Source of the DNA: Nocardioides furvisabuli
GTDB taxonomy: Bacteria > Actinomycetota > Actinomycetes > Propionibacteriales > Nocardioidaceae
DNA length: 64,000 bases
Direction of reading: 5' to 3'
Assembly (NCBI RefSeq): GCF_021083185.1
Contig: NZ_JAIGQB010000002.1
Coordinates: 248,001-312,000, forward strand
Positions 8,301-15,749 of the stretch are shown one piece after another; position 1 is the stretch's first letter; every line of letters begins with the position of its first letter. Under the pieces are notes generated by a model. It worked only from the letters and a program-made list of their open reading frames with translations. It did no database searches and was not told the DNA's origin. The position numbers and the translations under genes were made by a program.

Positions 8301-8701
8301 CAGCCGATGCCTTCCACGTGCTCGACCTCGACCGGTCGACCCGGCCGCGCCAGGACGCCGACCATGTCGATGCGGACGTCCTCGGGGTGGCAGCCGTGGA
8401 CCCGGAGCCACCGCGCGGCGAGGCGCCGCAGCCTGGCCACCTTGACCGGCGTGACCGCCTCCAGCGGGTCGCCGTAGTCGGTGGAGGTGCGGGTCTTCAC
8501 CTCGCAGATCACCAGGACCGCGCCGTCGCGCAGGACGAGGTCGATCTCGCCGGCGTCGCAGCGCCAGTTGCGGTCGACGAGCACCAGGCCCAGGCGCGTC
8601 AGGTGACGGGCGGCGATGGTCTCGCCGCGCTCGCCCAGCAGGCGCCGGTGCTCGGCGGCAGGGTCGGGCGCGAAGGGTGAGGCGGCTGCGGTGCGGGCCA
8701 T
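8300..8701 (-). CDS. yraN: YraN-family endonuclease-like protein (UPF0102)
   Basis: At 133 aa this is typical UPF0102 size. The restriction-endonuclease-like core is visible as GEIDLVLRDGAVLVICEVKTR, with the E-x-D and E-V-K pattern of a PD-(D/E)XK fold, plus RLRRLAARWL. The precise role is unknown; it usually accompanies comM and rnhB. The ATG at 8701 has GGAAGG upstream, making it a better start than an in-frame ATG 45 bp earlier. Confidence 0.9.
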   Translation of the reverse strand: MARTAAASPFAPDPAAEHRRLLGERGETIAARHLTRLGLVLVDRNWRCDAGEIDLVLRDGAVLVICEVKTRTSTDYGDPLEAVTPVKVARLRRLAARWLRVHGCHPEDVRIDMVGVLARPGRPVEVEHVEGIG

Positions 8702-8842
8702 CGTGGGTGCCTTCCGGTCGGGCAGATCGGGAAGGCACCAGCACACATCGGCGGGCCGACACCCGTGCGGGGCGCGACCTCGGGGCTGTGGACGACGGCC
8801 GCAGACCGTCGCCTGTGGACGGTTGGTGGCCCGCGTCGGCGG

Positions 8843-9151
8843 TCAGTCCTTGGGCGGGTCGATCTCCTGCGGCGCGAGCTCCTCGACGTTGACGTCCTTG
8901 AAGGTCAGCACCTTGACGTTCTTGGCGAAGCGGGCGGGGCGGTACATGTCCCAGACCCAGGCGTCGGTCATCGACACCTCGAAGAAGACGTCGCCGCTCT
9001 CCGAACGGGCCTTCACGTCGACCTGGTTGCAGAGGTAGAACCGCCGGTCGGTCTCCACGACGTACTTGAAGATCCCGACGACGTCGCGGTACTCGCGATA
9101 GAGGGTGAGCTCCATCTCGGTCTCGTACTTCTCGAGATCCTCGGCGCTCAT
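8843..9151 (-). CDS. DUF2469 conserved actinobacterial protein
   Basis: This 102-aa protein belongs to a small family found almost only in actinobacteria and nearly always next to rnhB. It starts MSAEDLEKYETEMELTLYRE and contains an aromatic-rich core (FYLCNQVDVK, WVWDMYRPARF). No enzymatic motif is visible and the function is unknown. Its ATG overlaps the rnhB stop by 4 bp (ATGA), so it is coupled to rnhB. Confidence 0.9.
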   Translation of the reverse strand: MSAEDLEKYETEMELTLYREYRDVVGIFKYVVETDRRFYLCNQVDVKARSESGDVFFEVSMTDAWVWDMYRPARFAKNVKVLTFKDVNVEELAPQEIDPPKD

Positions 9152-9891
9152 GCGTCCTCCTCCGTCGTCCCCGGCTCGTCCGGGCCGACACTAGTGGCCG
9201 GATCCAGCCCGGGCGCAGCAGCCGGCTCCAGACCCGCCGCGCGGCGTACGTTGACGAAGCGCATGCGGTGCACCGGCGAGGGACCGTGCGCGGCCAGGGC
9301 GGCCTCGTGCTCGGCGGTGATGTAGCCCTTGTGGGTCGCGAAGTCGTAGGCCGGCCAGTCGTCGTGCAGCTCCTCCATCAGGCGGTCGCGCGTCACCTTG
9401 GCGATCACCGAGGCCGCTGCGATGCAGGCGGCGACGCGGTCGCCCTTCCAGACTGCGAGGCCCGGCACGCCGAGCCCGTCGACCGGGAAGCCGTCGGTGA
9501 GGACGTACGCCGGACGGGTGCCGAGTCGGGCGACCGCACGTCGCAGCGCCTCGACGTTGGCGACGTGCATGCCGAGCCGGTCGCACTCCTCGTTGTCGAT
9601 CACCACGACCGACCACGCCAATGCGCGGCGCACGACCTGGGCGTAGACCTGCTCGCGTGCCGCCTCGGTGAGCAGCTTGCTGTCGGCCAGCCCCGGCACG
9701 ATGCCGGCCCGGCCGGGCGGCAGCACCACAGCGCCGGCGACCAGCGGTCCGGCGCACGCTCCGCGGCCGGCCTCGTCGACGCCGGCGATCGGCTCGAGTC
9801 CCGCGCGGCGCAGTGCCCGCTCGTAGCCGTAGAGCCCGGCGTCGCGGCGTACGGTCACGCCGCCCTGCAGGGAGGGGGGCGGCTGGCTCAC
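9148..9891 (-). CDS. rnhB: Ribonuclease HII
   Basis: Removes ribonucleotides from DNA and RNA primers in RNA-DNA hybrids. The 247-aa protein carries the RNase HII signature GVDEAGRGACAGPLVAGAV with the first Asp/Glu of the active site, a third acidic residue in YVLTDGFPVDG and the fourth in AKVTRDRLM. GTG at 9891 overlaps the lepB stop as GTGA and is taken as the start. A second GTG at 9858 with GCAGGG upstream would shorten the protein by 11 residues and matches the conserved N-terminus equally well. Confidence 0.93.
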   Translation of the reverse strand: MSQPPPSLQGGVTVRRDAGLYGYERALRRAGLEPIAGVDEAGRGACAGPLVAGAVVLPPGRAGIVPGLADSKLLTEAAREQVYAQVVRRALAWSVVVIDNEECDRLGMHVANVEALRRAVARLGTRPAYVLTDGFPVDGLGVPGLAVWKGDRVAACIAAASVIAKVTRDRLMEELHDDWPAYDFATHKGYITAEHEAALAAHGPSPVHRMRFVNVRRAAGLEPAAAPGLDPATSVGPDEPGTTEEDA

Positions 9892-10685
9892 GACGGGTCC
9901 GGGACGTCCTCGAACGTGTCCGGGCGGGTGTTCCAGCGGAAGCGGTCGGCCGGCCACAGCAGCACGAACACCTTGCCGACCACGAGGTCGACGGGAACGA
10001 ACTCGTCGCCCGGCACGCACTCGGTCTCGTCGGGGCGGCACATCTTGGCTGAGGAGTCCGCCGACTGGGAGCGGTTGTCGCCCATCACGAAGACGTGGCC
10101 CGCGGGGATCGGGCCGACCTCCCAGTCCTCGTTGCACTGGGTCGGCATCGGCCCCGCGCACGAGGCCTCGCCGCGCTTGACGTAGGCGCCCTCGTCGAGG
10201 GGCTCGCCGTTGACCAGGAGGCGGCCCTGGTCGTCGCAGCACTCGATGGTGTCGCCGGCGACTCCGATGACGCGCTTCACCAGGTGCCCGCCGGTCGGGT
10301 AGAGGCCGATCTTGGCCATCCCCTTCGCGATGGGGTTGGTGGGACCGGCGCTGTCCATCGGAGGGAGCCAGCCGCCCGGGTCCTTGAAGACGACCACCTC
10401 GCCGCGCTCGGGCTCACCGCCCCAGTAGGACACCTTCTGGATGAGGATCCGGTCGTTGAGGATGAGGCCGGGCTCCATCGACTCCGAGGGGATGTAGAAG
10501 GCCTGGACGAAGAAGGTCTTGATGACCACCGCCAGCACGAGCGCCACGCTCAGCAGCAGCACGGTCTCCTGCCACAGGGGCAGCTGCTTGCGCTTCGGCC
10601 TGCCCGAGCGGGTCACCCCAGAACGCGACGACCGCGGTTCCTCGTCGGTGGAGATCGACGTGGAACCGCGGTCGTCTGAAGTCAC
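9888..10685 (-). CDS. lepB: Signal peptidase I
   Basis: Membrane serine protease that removes Sec/Tat signal peptides. The 265-aa protein has a polar N-terminal tail of about 37 residues, one transmembrane helix (LLLSVALVLAVVIKTFFVQAF) and the catalytic domain outside the cell. The Ser nucleophile lies in IPSESMEPGL, the Lys base in LVKRVIGVAGD, followed by VMGDNRSQSADS. The GTG at 10685 has no ribosome-binding site but TAGTCT lies 6 nt upstream, suggesting a leaderless mRNA. A 15-bp inverted repeat lies inside the first 20 codons. Confidence 0.95.
   Translation of the reverse strand: MTSDDRGSTSISTDEEPRSSRSGVTRSGRPKRKQLPLWQETVLLLSVALVLAVVIKTFFVQAFYIPSESMEPGLILNDRILIQKVSYWGGEPERGEVVVFKDPGGWLPPMDSAGPTNPIAKGMAKIGLYPTGGHLVKRVIGVAGDTIECCDDQGRLLVNGEPLDEGAYVKRGEASCAGPMPTQCNEDWEVGPIPAGHVFVMGDNRSQSADSSAKMCRPDETECVPGDEFVPVDLVVGKVFVLLWPADRFRWNTRPDTFEDVPDPS
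10627..10676. repeat. 15-bp perfect inverted repeat inside the lepB 5' coding region
   Basis: Arms 10627-10641 and 10662-10676 are perfect reverse complements separated by 20 bp. They start 10 bp inside lepB and lie 68 bp after the rplS stop, so they could terminate rplS readthrough transcripts or form a hairpin at the very 5' end of lepB mRNA. Confidence 0.7.
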
Positions 10686-10691
10686 TCGCAG

Positions 10692-10697
10692 AGACTA
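10692..10697 (-). promoter_or_regulatory. Predicted -10 box, leaderless lepB transcript
   Basis: TAGTCT on the minus strand lies 6 nt before the lepB GTG in the 58-bp rplS-lepB gap. The absence of a ribosome-binding site supports a leaderless start. Confidence 0.4.
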
Positions 10698-10743
10698 ACC
10701 AGTCACTGGGCGAAGCCACGCGTCAGGCGCGCAGCCCACCGGC

Positions 10744-11094
10744 TCACGCCTCGCGGCGCTCCTTGATCTTGGCAGCCTTGCCGCGCAGGTTGCGCAGGTA
10801 GTAGAGCTTGGCGCGACGCACGTCACCGCGGGTCACGACCTCGATCTTCTCGAAGATCGGGGAGTTCAGCGGGAAGGTGCGCTCGACGCCGACGCCGAAG
10901 GAGACCTTGCGGACGGTGAAGGTGCGCCCGACGCCCGAGCCGTGGATGCGGATGACGACGCCCTGGAACACCTGGACACGCGAGCGGCTGCCCTCGATGA
11001 CCTTGACGTGGACCTTGATGTTGTCGCCGGCGCGGAAGGCCGGGACGTCGTCACGCTTGAGGGAGTTGCCGAGTTCGGCGATGACATTGGTCAT
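10744..11094 (-). CDS. rplS: 50S ribosomal protein L19
   Basis: The 116-aa protein matches L19 throughout: [16 protein letters not shown] near the N-terminus, then [33 protein letters not shown] and the basic C-terminus [19 protein letters not shown]. It bridges the 30S-50S interface. The ATG at 11094 follows GAGGAGC. It sits downstream of trmD and upstream of lepB, as in most actinobacteria. A separate promoter is predicted inside the 3' end of trmD. Confidence 0.97.
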   Translation of the reverse strand: MTNVIAELGNSLKRDDVPAFRAGDNIKVHVKVIEGSRSRVQVFQGVVIRIHGSGVGRTFTVRKVSFGVGVERTFPLNSPIFEKIEVVTRGDVRRAKLYYLRNLRGKAAKIKERREA

Positions 11095-11271
11095 GACGTG
11101 CTCCTCGCGAGTGCCACAGGTCAACCGCGGAATCTTCAGTGGGGTGGATTCGGCTGGTGCTCGAGTGGCCGGCCGGCGCGCCCCCTGTGGCAGGTGCGGT
11201 TCGACGGGACCCCGGGGCGGTGCATCTGGGATGCGTCCGGGCGACCCTGGCCTCGAGCGGACCAGTGCAGA

Positions 11272-11300
11272 AGTCTGCCAGAGCGTGCGGTCAGCGTGAA
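11272..11300 (-). promoter_or_regulatory. Predicted rplS promoter
   Basis: TTCACG (11300-11295) and CAGACT (11277-11272) are 17 bp apart on the minus strand, at the 3' end of trmD. The -10 is embedded in TCTGGCAGA, a 9-mer also found upstream of rpsP at 14160-14168. Transcripts would have a leader of about 170 nt (11095-11265), in which I see only a short GCATC-TGG-GATGC hairpin. Confidence 0.4.
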
Positions 11301-12469
11301 ATCCGCTGACCGGCCCTCTTGGTGAGCACGACGGCGCCGGGCGGGGCCTGGCGGTCGGGACGGAGCCGGAAGCCGGCCTTCCTGTACATCCGCAGGTTGT
11401 CCACCGACTCGGCGCCCGTGAAGAGCACGAAGGTCCGCGCCTCGCGCGGCGCAAGGTCCTCGACCAGCTCCAGCAACGCGCGGCCCAGTCCGCGCCCCTG
11501 GAGGTCCGGGGCGACCATGATGCGGCCGATGTCCCACTCGCCGTGGGCGTCGAGGCGGCCGCGGACCGCGCCGACCAGCCGTCCCGATGCCGGGTCGCGC
11601 GCGACCATCACGGTCCACTCCCCCAGCCAGCGGCGTACGTCGTCGAGCGACTCGATGAGCGCCGGGATCTCCACGCCGGGGTTGGCGATGAGCTCCTGGA
11701 GCCAGCAGGCCCGCTGGAGGGTGTAGAGCTCACCGGCGTCGGCGAGGACCGCGAGGCGTACGTCGAGGTCGTCGAGGCTGCGGACCGTGCCGGTTGACGG
11801 CAGCAGGTCGGGACGGCGCTCGGCGGTGCGGCGCTCGGCCTGCTCGCGGCGCCAGACCGCGATGCGGCCGTGGTCGCCGGACAGGAGCACGTCGGGCACC
11901 TCGCGGCCCTGCCACGACGCGGGCTTGGTGTAGACGGGGTACTCCAGCAGGCCGTCGGCGTGGGACTCCTCGACGAGGGACTCCGCATTGCCCATGAACC
12001 CCGGGACGAGGCGTACGACCGCCTCGGTGATCGCCAGGGCAGCGACCTCGCCGCCGTTGAGGACGTAGTCGCCCAGCGACACCTCCCGCACCGTGCCGAG
12101 GGTGGCGGCGTGCTCGATGACGCGCTGGTCGATGCCCTCGTAGCGCCCGCAGGCGAACACGAGGTGCTCGTGGGTGCTGAGCTCGTGGGCGAGCTGCTGG
12201 GTGAAGGGCTCGCCGCTGGGGGTGGTGAAGATGATCGTGGCGCCGCGCGCGACGTCGTCGAGCGCCCGGCCCCAGGGCTCGGGCTTCATGACCATCCCGG
12301 CCCCGCCGCCGTACGGTGTGTCGTCGACGGTGTGGTGGCGGTCGGTCGTCCACTGCCGCAGGTCGTGCACCGCGACGTCGAGCAGTCCCTTGGCGCGCGC
12401 CTTGCCCGGCAGGCTGAGCCCGAGGGGGGCGAGGTAGTCGGGGAAGATCGTGACGACGTCGATCTTCAC
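11291..12469 (-). CDS. trmD: tRNA (guanine37-N1)-methyltransferase fused to a GNAT acetyltransferase domain
   Basis: Residues 1 to about 235 are TrmD, the SPOUT-fold enzyme that methylates G37 of t[65 protein letters not shown] and the trefoil-knot region, plus [12 protein letters not shown]. Residues about 236-392 are a GNAT domain with the acetyl-CoA loop [18 protein letters not shown] and an N-terminal part that looks degenerate. Usual TrmD length is 230-250 aa, so the fusion accounts for 392 aa. There is no stop or frameshift between the parts. The GTG overlaps the rimM stop (GTGA). Confidence 0.93.
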   Translation of the reverse strand: MKIDVVTIFPDYLAPLGLSLPGKARAKGLLDVAVHDLRQWTTDRHHTVDDTPYGGGAGMVMKPEPWGRALDDVARGATIIFTTPSGEPFTQQLAHELSTHEHLVFACGRYEGIDQRVIEHAATLGTVREVSLGDYVLNGGEVAALAITEAVVRLVPGFMGNAESLVEESHADGLLEYPVYTKPASWQGREVPDVLLSGDHGRIAVWRREQAERRTAERRPDLLPSTGTVRSLDDLDVRLAVLADAGELYTLQRACWLQELIANPGVEIPALIESLDDVRRWLGEWTVMVARDPASGRLVGAVRGRLDAHGEWDIGRIMVAPDLQGRGLGRALLELVEDLAPREARTFVLFTGAESVDNLRMYRKAGFRLRPDRQAPPGAVVLTKRAGQRISR

Positions 12470-13050
12470 GGTGCGGCGTCCTGCCCGTCGCTGTCGTCGG
12501 GGAACGGCGTCACCAGCCCGGGCCGGTCGGCGACGACGATCCGGCCGGCGTCGAGGTCGACCTCCGGCACGAGCGCGGAGACGAAGGGCACGAGCGTGTC
12601 GCGCCCGTCGGGGGTGCGCACGGTCAGCAAGTCCTGCGCGGACCCGTGCACGAGGGCCTTCACCTGTCCCAGCAACGTCCCGTCGAGGTCGACGACTTCG
12701 AGGCCCACCAGCTGGTGGTCGTAGTACTCGTCGGGGTCCTCGGGCATGTCGTCGGGCCCGATGGTGGCGTGGAGGACCGTGCCGCGCAGGGCCTCGGCCG
12801 CGTTGCGGTCGGCGAGCTCCTCGAAGGTGACGAGAAGGGTGCTCTGGTGCCAGCGGGCCCGCGCGACGGTGAGGCTCGCCGGCCGCCGGTCGGCGCCGGC
12901 CGGGGCCTCGGCGCGCAGCGTCGTACCGGGGGCGAAGCGGCGCTCGGGCTCGTCGGTGCGGACGTCGAGGGTGACCTCGCCGCGGATGCCGTGGGGCTTG
13001 CCGATCCGGCCGACCACGACCTCGATCTCGCCGGGCTGCTTGTCGCTCAC
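12466..13050 (-). CDS. rimM: Ribosome maturation factor RimM
   Basis: The 194-aa protein assists 30S assembly by binding S19. It shows the two beta-barrel domains: N-terminal [29 protein letters not shown] and the PRC-barrel-like C-terminal part with [16 protein letters not shown] and [11 protein letters not shown]. It overlaps trmD by 4 bp. The GTG start has TAGCCT 6 nt upstream, so the rimM-trmD transcript is probably leaderless, separate from rpsP-khpA, whose terminator lies upstream. Confidence 0.95.
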   Translation of the reverse strand: MSDKQPGEIEVVVGRIGKPHGIRGEVTLDVRTDEPERRFAPGTTLRAEAPAGADRRPASLTVARARWHQSTLLVTFEELADRNAAEALRGTVLHATIGPDDMPEDPDEYYDHQLVGLEVVDLDGTLLGQVKALVHGSAQDLLTVRTPDGRDTLVPFVSALVPEVDLDAGRIVVADRPGLVTPFPDDSDGQDAAP

Positions 13051-13056
13051 GTGGCG

Positions 13057-13062
13057 AGGCTA
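13057..13062 (-). promoter_or_regulatory. Predicted -10 box, leaderless rimM-trmD transcript
   Basis: TAGCCT on the minus strand is 6 nt from the rimM GTG. Upstream, 11-bp inverted arms (13086-13096 and 13139-13149, cacccggggaa / ttccccgggtg) flank the likely -35 region and could hold a regulator or be a remnant palindrome. Confidence 0.4.
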
Positions 13063-13085
13063 TCGCTCTCGTCGGGATCCCCGGC

Positions 13086-13149
13086 CACCCGGGGAACCTC
13101 GAGCCTCACCCCCGAACCTTCGCACCGGAACCTCCAGTTTCCCCGGGTG
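13086..13149. repeat. 11-bp inverted repeat upstream of rimM
   Basis: CACCCGGGGAA (13086-13096) and its reverse complement TTCCCCGGGTG (13139-13149) are separated by 42 bp. The region also contains CCCGGG-rich palindromes and two GGAACCTC-like direct repeats. It lies between the khpA terminator and the rimM -10 box. Confidence 0.4.
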
Positions 13150-13190
13150 CCCGGGGACCGCGACCAGACCCCGGGCCGACAGGAAATGCA

Positions 13191-13226
13191 CGTCGGGCGC
13201 CACCCCGGCTGGGGTGGCGCCCGACG
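13191..13226 (-). terminator. Hairpin terminator after rpsP-khpA
   Basis: A perfect 16-bp stem (13191-13206 with 13211-13226) and a 4-nt GGCT loop lie 21 bp after the khpA stop. This is the strongest terminator in the region and separates rpsP-khpA from rimM-trmD. Confidence 0.85.
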
Positions 13227-13247
13227 ATCAGTGCGTGCGTACGTCGC

Positions 13248-13499
13248 TCAGCGGCGGCGGTCGGTGTCGACGAAGTCGACCCGGGCCCCGCCACGGCCCG
13301 CGAGGGCCGAGACGACGGTGCGGAAGGCAGTGGCGGTGCGGCCGTTGCGGCCGATCACCTTGCCGAGGTCGTCGGGGTGCACCCGGACCTCGAGGATCGA
13401 GCCACGACGCATCTGCTTGTCGCGGACGACGACGGCGTCGGGGTGGTCGACGATGCCGCGCACCAGGTGCTCGAGAGCCTCGGCCAGCACGTCGCTCAC
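13248..13499 (-). CDS. khpA: KH-domain RNA-binding protein KhpA
   Basis: The 83-aa protein is a single type-II KH domain with the [18 protein letters not shown] loop (the GxxG motif is IGRNGR). KhpA pairs with KhpB/Jag in Gram-positive bacteria and affects cell elongation and RNA metabolism; its place between rpsP and rimM is conserved. The GTG start overlaps the rpsP stop as GTGA. Confidence 0.93.
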   Translation of the reverse strand: MSDVLAEALEHLVRGIVDHPDAVVVRDKQMRRGSILEVRVHPDDLGKVIGRNGRTATAFRTVVSALAGRGGARVDFVDTDRRR

Positions 13500-14029
13500 G
13501 CCTCGCTCTTGCCGGCGTCCTCGGCGGTCACCGTCTCGGTGGCCTCCGCGGCGTCGGCAGCGCCCTCAGGGGTCTCCGAGGCGGGCACCGCGGCCGGGGC
13601 CTCGGGGGTGGCCTCGGCAGCAGCAGGCTCCTCGGTCTTCTTCTCGGCCTTCTTCTTGGAGGTCGTCGCGGCGCCCTTGGGCTCGGCGGCGGCCTCCTTG
13701 AGGGCCTCGTTGAAGATGTCGAGCTTGGAGCGCTTGGGCTCCTTCACCTTGAGGGTGCCCTCGGCGCCCGGCAGGCCCTTGAACGTCTGCCAGTCACCGG
13801 TGACCTTGAGGATCGCCTCGACGGCCTCGGAGGGCTGTGCGCCCACGCCGAGCCAGTACTGCGCCCGGTCGGAGGTCACCTCGATGAAGGAGGGCTCCTC
13901 CTTCGGGTGGTACTTGCCGATCTCCTCGAGCACCCGACCGTCGCGCTTCTTGCGCGAGTCGACGACGACGATGCGGTACTGCGGCACCCGGATCTTGCCC
14001 AGGCGCTTCAAACGAATCTTGACGGCCAC
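13496..14029 (-). CDS. rpsP: 30S ribosomal protein S16 with extended acidic tail
   Basis: S16 normally has 80-100 residues. Here residues 1 to about 110 are the S16 domain ([54 protein letters not shown]). Beyond that lie a short Lys-rich stretch ([12 protein letters not shown]) and about 50 residues rich in Ala, Glu, Pro and Thr. The same style of tail is seen on S2 in this window. GTG start at 14029; KhpA follows by overlap. Confidence 0.96.
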   Translation of the reverse strand: MAVKIRLKRLGKIRVPQYRIVVVDSRKKRDGRVLEEIGKYHPKEEPSFIEVTSDRAQYWLGVGAQPSEAVEAILKVTGDWQTFKGLPGAEGTLKVKEPKRSKLDIFNEALKEAAAEPKGAATTSKKKAEKKTEEPAAAEATPEAPAAVPASETPEGAADAAEATETVTAEDAGKSEA

Positions 14030-14157
14030 GTTTGTGGTGTCTCCTCAGGAATTGTCGTGGGTGAGCGACCCTCGCCAGGTGGGGACCGGGTCTGGTCGCT
14101 CGATGGGCGCTGCGTCGCACGGATGAGAGGGTCCGGGCGCGCAGGACACGAGGAGAG

Positions 14158-14168
14158 ATTCTGCCAGA
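14158..14168 (-). promoter_or_regulatory. Predicted rpsP promoter element
   Basis: The minus strand reads TCTGGCAGAAT here, the same 9-mer TCTGGCAGA that forms the rplS -10 region. CAGAAT would be the -10; no convincing -35 is seen. The leader to the rpsP GTG would be about 120 nt, and I see no strong structure in it. Confidence 0.3.
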
Positions 14169-14208
14169 CGTACGCCGTGGGTCACCAATCGCCCGGCCCC
14201 GGGGCCGT

Positions 14209-14865
14209 TCAGCCCGCGTCGAGGCCGATGAAGGAGCGTACGGCGGCGGCGCCGGTGACCTCGACCGGCACGTCACCGCGGAGGAACGTCTCCGGCGTCA
14301 GCACCAGGCCCTGGTTGAGCGCGAGCTCGCCCTCGCGACGCTTGATCCGGCTCACCACGGTCGGCCGGTAGCCCACGTTGCGCGAGACGCCGAGCGAGGC
14401 GGGGTTGTCGAGGAAGGCGGCGGAGGTGATCTCCTCGAACCCGAGGTGGTCGAAGAGGAGGGCGCACATCGCGCGGCGCATCGCGGTGCCGAGGCCGCGG
14501 CCCTGGAACTCGCGGCCGAGCCACGAGCCTGTCTCACCGGTGCGGGTCACCGGGAAGTGCCTGGCCGCCACACCCTGGCAGCCGATCACCCGGCCCTCGA
14601 GGAGGACGGCGAGGTCGAGGCAGAAGTCGTCGGGCGAGAAGGCGGCGCGCTTTCCCCAGTGGTAGGCCGCGGTGTTGCGCGTGAGCTGCCCGGGAGGCGC
14701 CGCGGTCCACGGGAAGTAGAACGGCATCTCGCCGGGGTCGTGGATCCCGGCCTCGGCCAGGTCGCACAGCTCGACGATGAGCTCGTCGGTCAGGCCGCGC
14801 AGCTCCAGCGGGCCCGCGACCACGCGCAGCCCGATCGGCGGGAACAGGTCAGCGGTGGTCGTCAT
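14209..14865 (-). CDS. GNAT-family N-acetyltransferase (RimJ/RimL-like)
   Basis: The 218-aa protein fits the acetyltransf_3 group. It has an acceptor-side N-terminal half (LRVVAGPLELRGLTDELI), then VIGCQGVAARHFPV and the acetyl-CoA site GSWLGREFQGRGLGTAMRRAM (residues about 125-145), followed by ITSAAFLDNPASLGVSRNVGY, which resembles the asparagine/serine motif of RimJ. The substrate cannot be told. The ATG at 14865 is preceded by GGAG. It stands alone between rpsP and a divergent secreted-protein gene. Confidence 0.85.
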   Translation of the reverse strand: MTTTADLFPPIGLRVVAGPLELRGLTDELIVELCDLAEAGIHDPGEMPFYFPWTAAPPGQLTRNTAAYHWGKRAAFSPDDFCLDLAVLLEGRVIGCQGVAARHFPVTRTGETGSWLGREFQGRGLGTAMRRAMCALLFDHLGFEEITSAAFLDNPASLGVSRNVGYRPTVVSRIKRREGELALNQGLVLTPETFLRGDVPVEVTGAAAVRSFIGLDAG

Positions 14866-15032
14866 GGCTCCATCCCACCGGCCGGCCCGGCCGAGGCGCA
14901 AACGCATTAGGGGCAGGGGGAGCCATGGCCCGAAATGACCATGGATCCCGACCGATCCTCGAATTGTCTGGACCAGCGCCCTGGGACACGCTCGGGCAGT
15001 ACTCCATCCCCCAACAACACAGGAGCACTTCG

Positions 15033-15584
15033 ATGAACCGCACCCGGCGTATCACCGCCGCCCTGCTCGCGACGGCCGCCCTGGCCGCCCCGTCCGCCCT
15101 GGCCAGCACGGCCGAGGCCCGGCCCGTCAAGCCGGTCAAGACCGTCAAGGCTCAGACCAAGCAGCTGCTCAAGGACATCGCCGGCAAGGACAAGCGCCTG
15201 GCGCGCATGGCCACCAGCAACGCCGTCGAGGGCCTCGCGGACGACGCCGAGGCCCAGGTCGTCTCGAACGTGACCGACGCGCGTACGGCCCTGGCCGACC
15301 TCGCGACCACGGTCGAGGCCGCGGACAGCACGGTCGACACCCGTGCGGCCCGCAAGGAGCTGCGTTCCTTCCGGGTCGAGAACTTCCGCATCGTCGTCAA
15401 CGTGGTGAAGAAGGTGGAGGGCCTCGAGGAGGCCGCCGCCGCCGACCCCGAGGCCGTCATGCACCTCACCGCTGCCGAGGCCGCTGCCCTGGAGATCACC
15501 GCCACCAGCACCAAGGCCGACATCCGCGCCGTGCGGGCGCACGTCCGGGCGGCGCTGGCCGAGCTCGATGGCGTCACCGCCTGA
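15033..15584 (+). CDS. Small exported helical protein of unknown function
   Basis: The 183-aa protein has a clear signal peptide (NRTRRITAALLATAALAAP, cleavage probably near ALASTAEA). The mature part is Ala/Glu/Lys/Arg-rich and predicted almost entirely helical, without cysteines or known motifs. AGGAG lies 8 nt before the ATG. It is a plus-strand single gene ending in a strong terminator. I do not recognise the family; a helical bundle outside the membrane is all that can be inferred. Confidence 0.8.
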   Translation: MNRTRRITAALLATAALAAPSALASTAEARPVKPVKTVKAQTKQLLKDIAGKDKRLARMATSNAVEGLADDAEAQVVSNVTDARTALADLATTVEAADSTVDTRAARKELRSFRVENFRIVVNVVKKVEGLEEAAAADPEAVMHLTAAEAAALEITATSTKADIRAVRAHVRAALAELDGVTA

Positions 15585-15603
15585 GTCAGGCCCTTCCTTG
15601 GCG

Positions 15604-15643
15604 CGACGGGCGGTCCATCTCTGGGGGGATGGACCGCCCGTCG
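15604..15643 (+). terminator. Hairpin terminator after the exported-protein gene
   Basis: A perfect 16-bp stem (15604-15619 with 15628-15643) and an 8-nt loop start 20 bp after the stop codon at 15584. It lies between convergent genes and could also serve the minus-strand amidohydrolase gene, whose stop is at 15750. Confidence 0.8.
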
Positions 15644-15749
15644 TCATCTCCGGACGCGCCGGTCGGGCACGTGACCAGATCGCCTACCGCCGTTGCTGGC
15701 GACGAGCACTGCGCGCTGGTGGCCCACGAGCGCGGGCCGGACGTCGAGG
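15644..15749. other. Gene-free stretch between convergent genes
   Basis: About 106 bp between the hairpin at 15643 and the amidohydrolase stop. I see no gene or clear element in it. Confidence 0.5.

Noticed and set aside
8780..8842. Two CTGTGGACG strings resembling DnaA boxes near the DUF2469 gene
   Set aside because: They match TTGTCCACA in 7-8 of 9 positions only, there are just two, and this is not next to dnaA or an AT-rich unwinding region.
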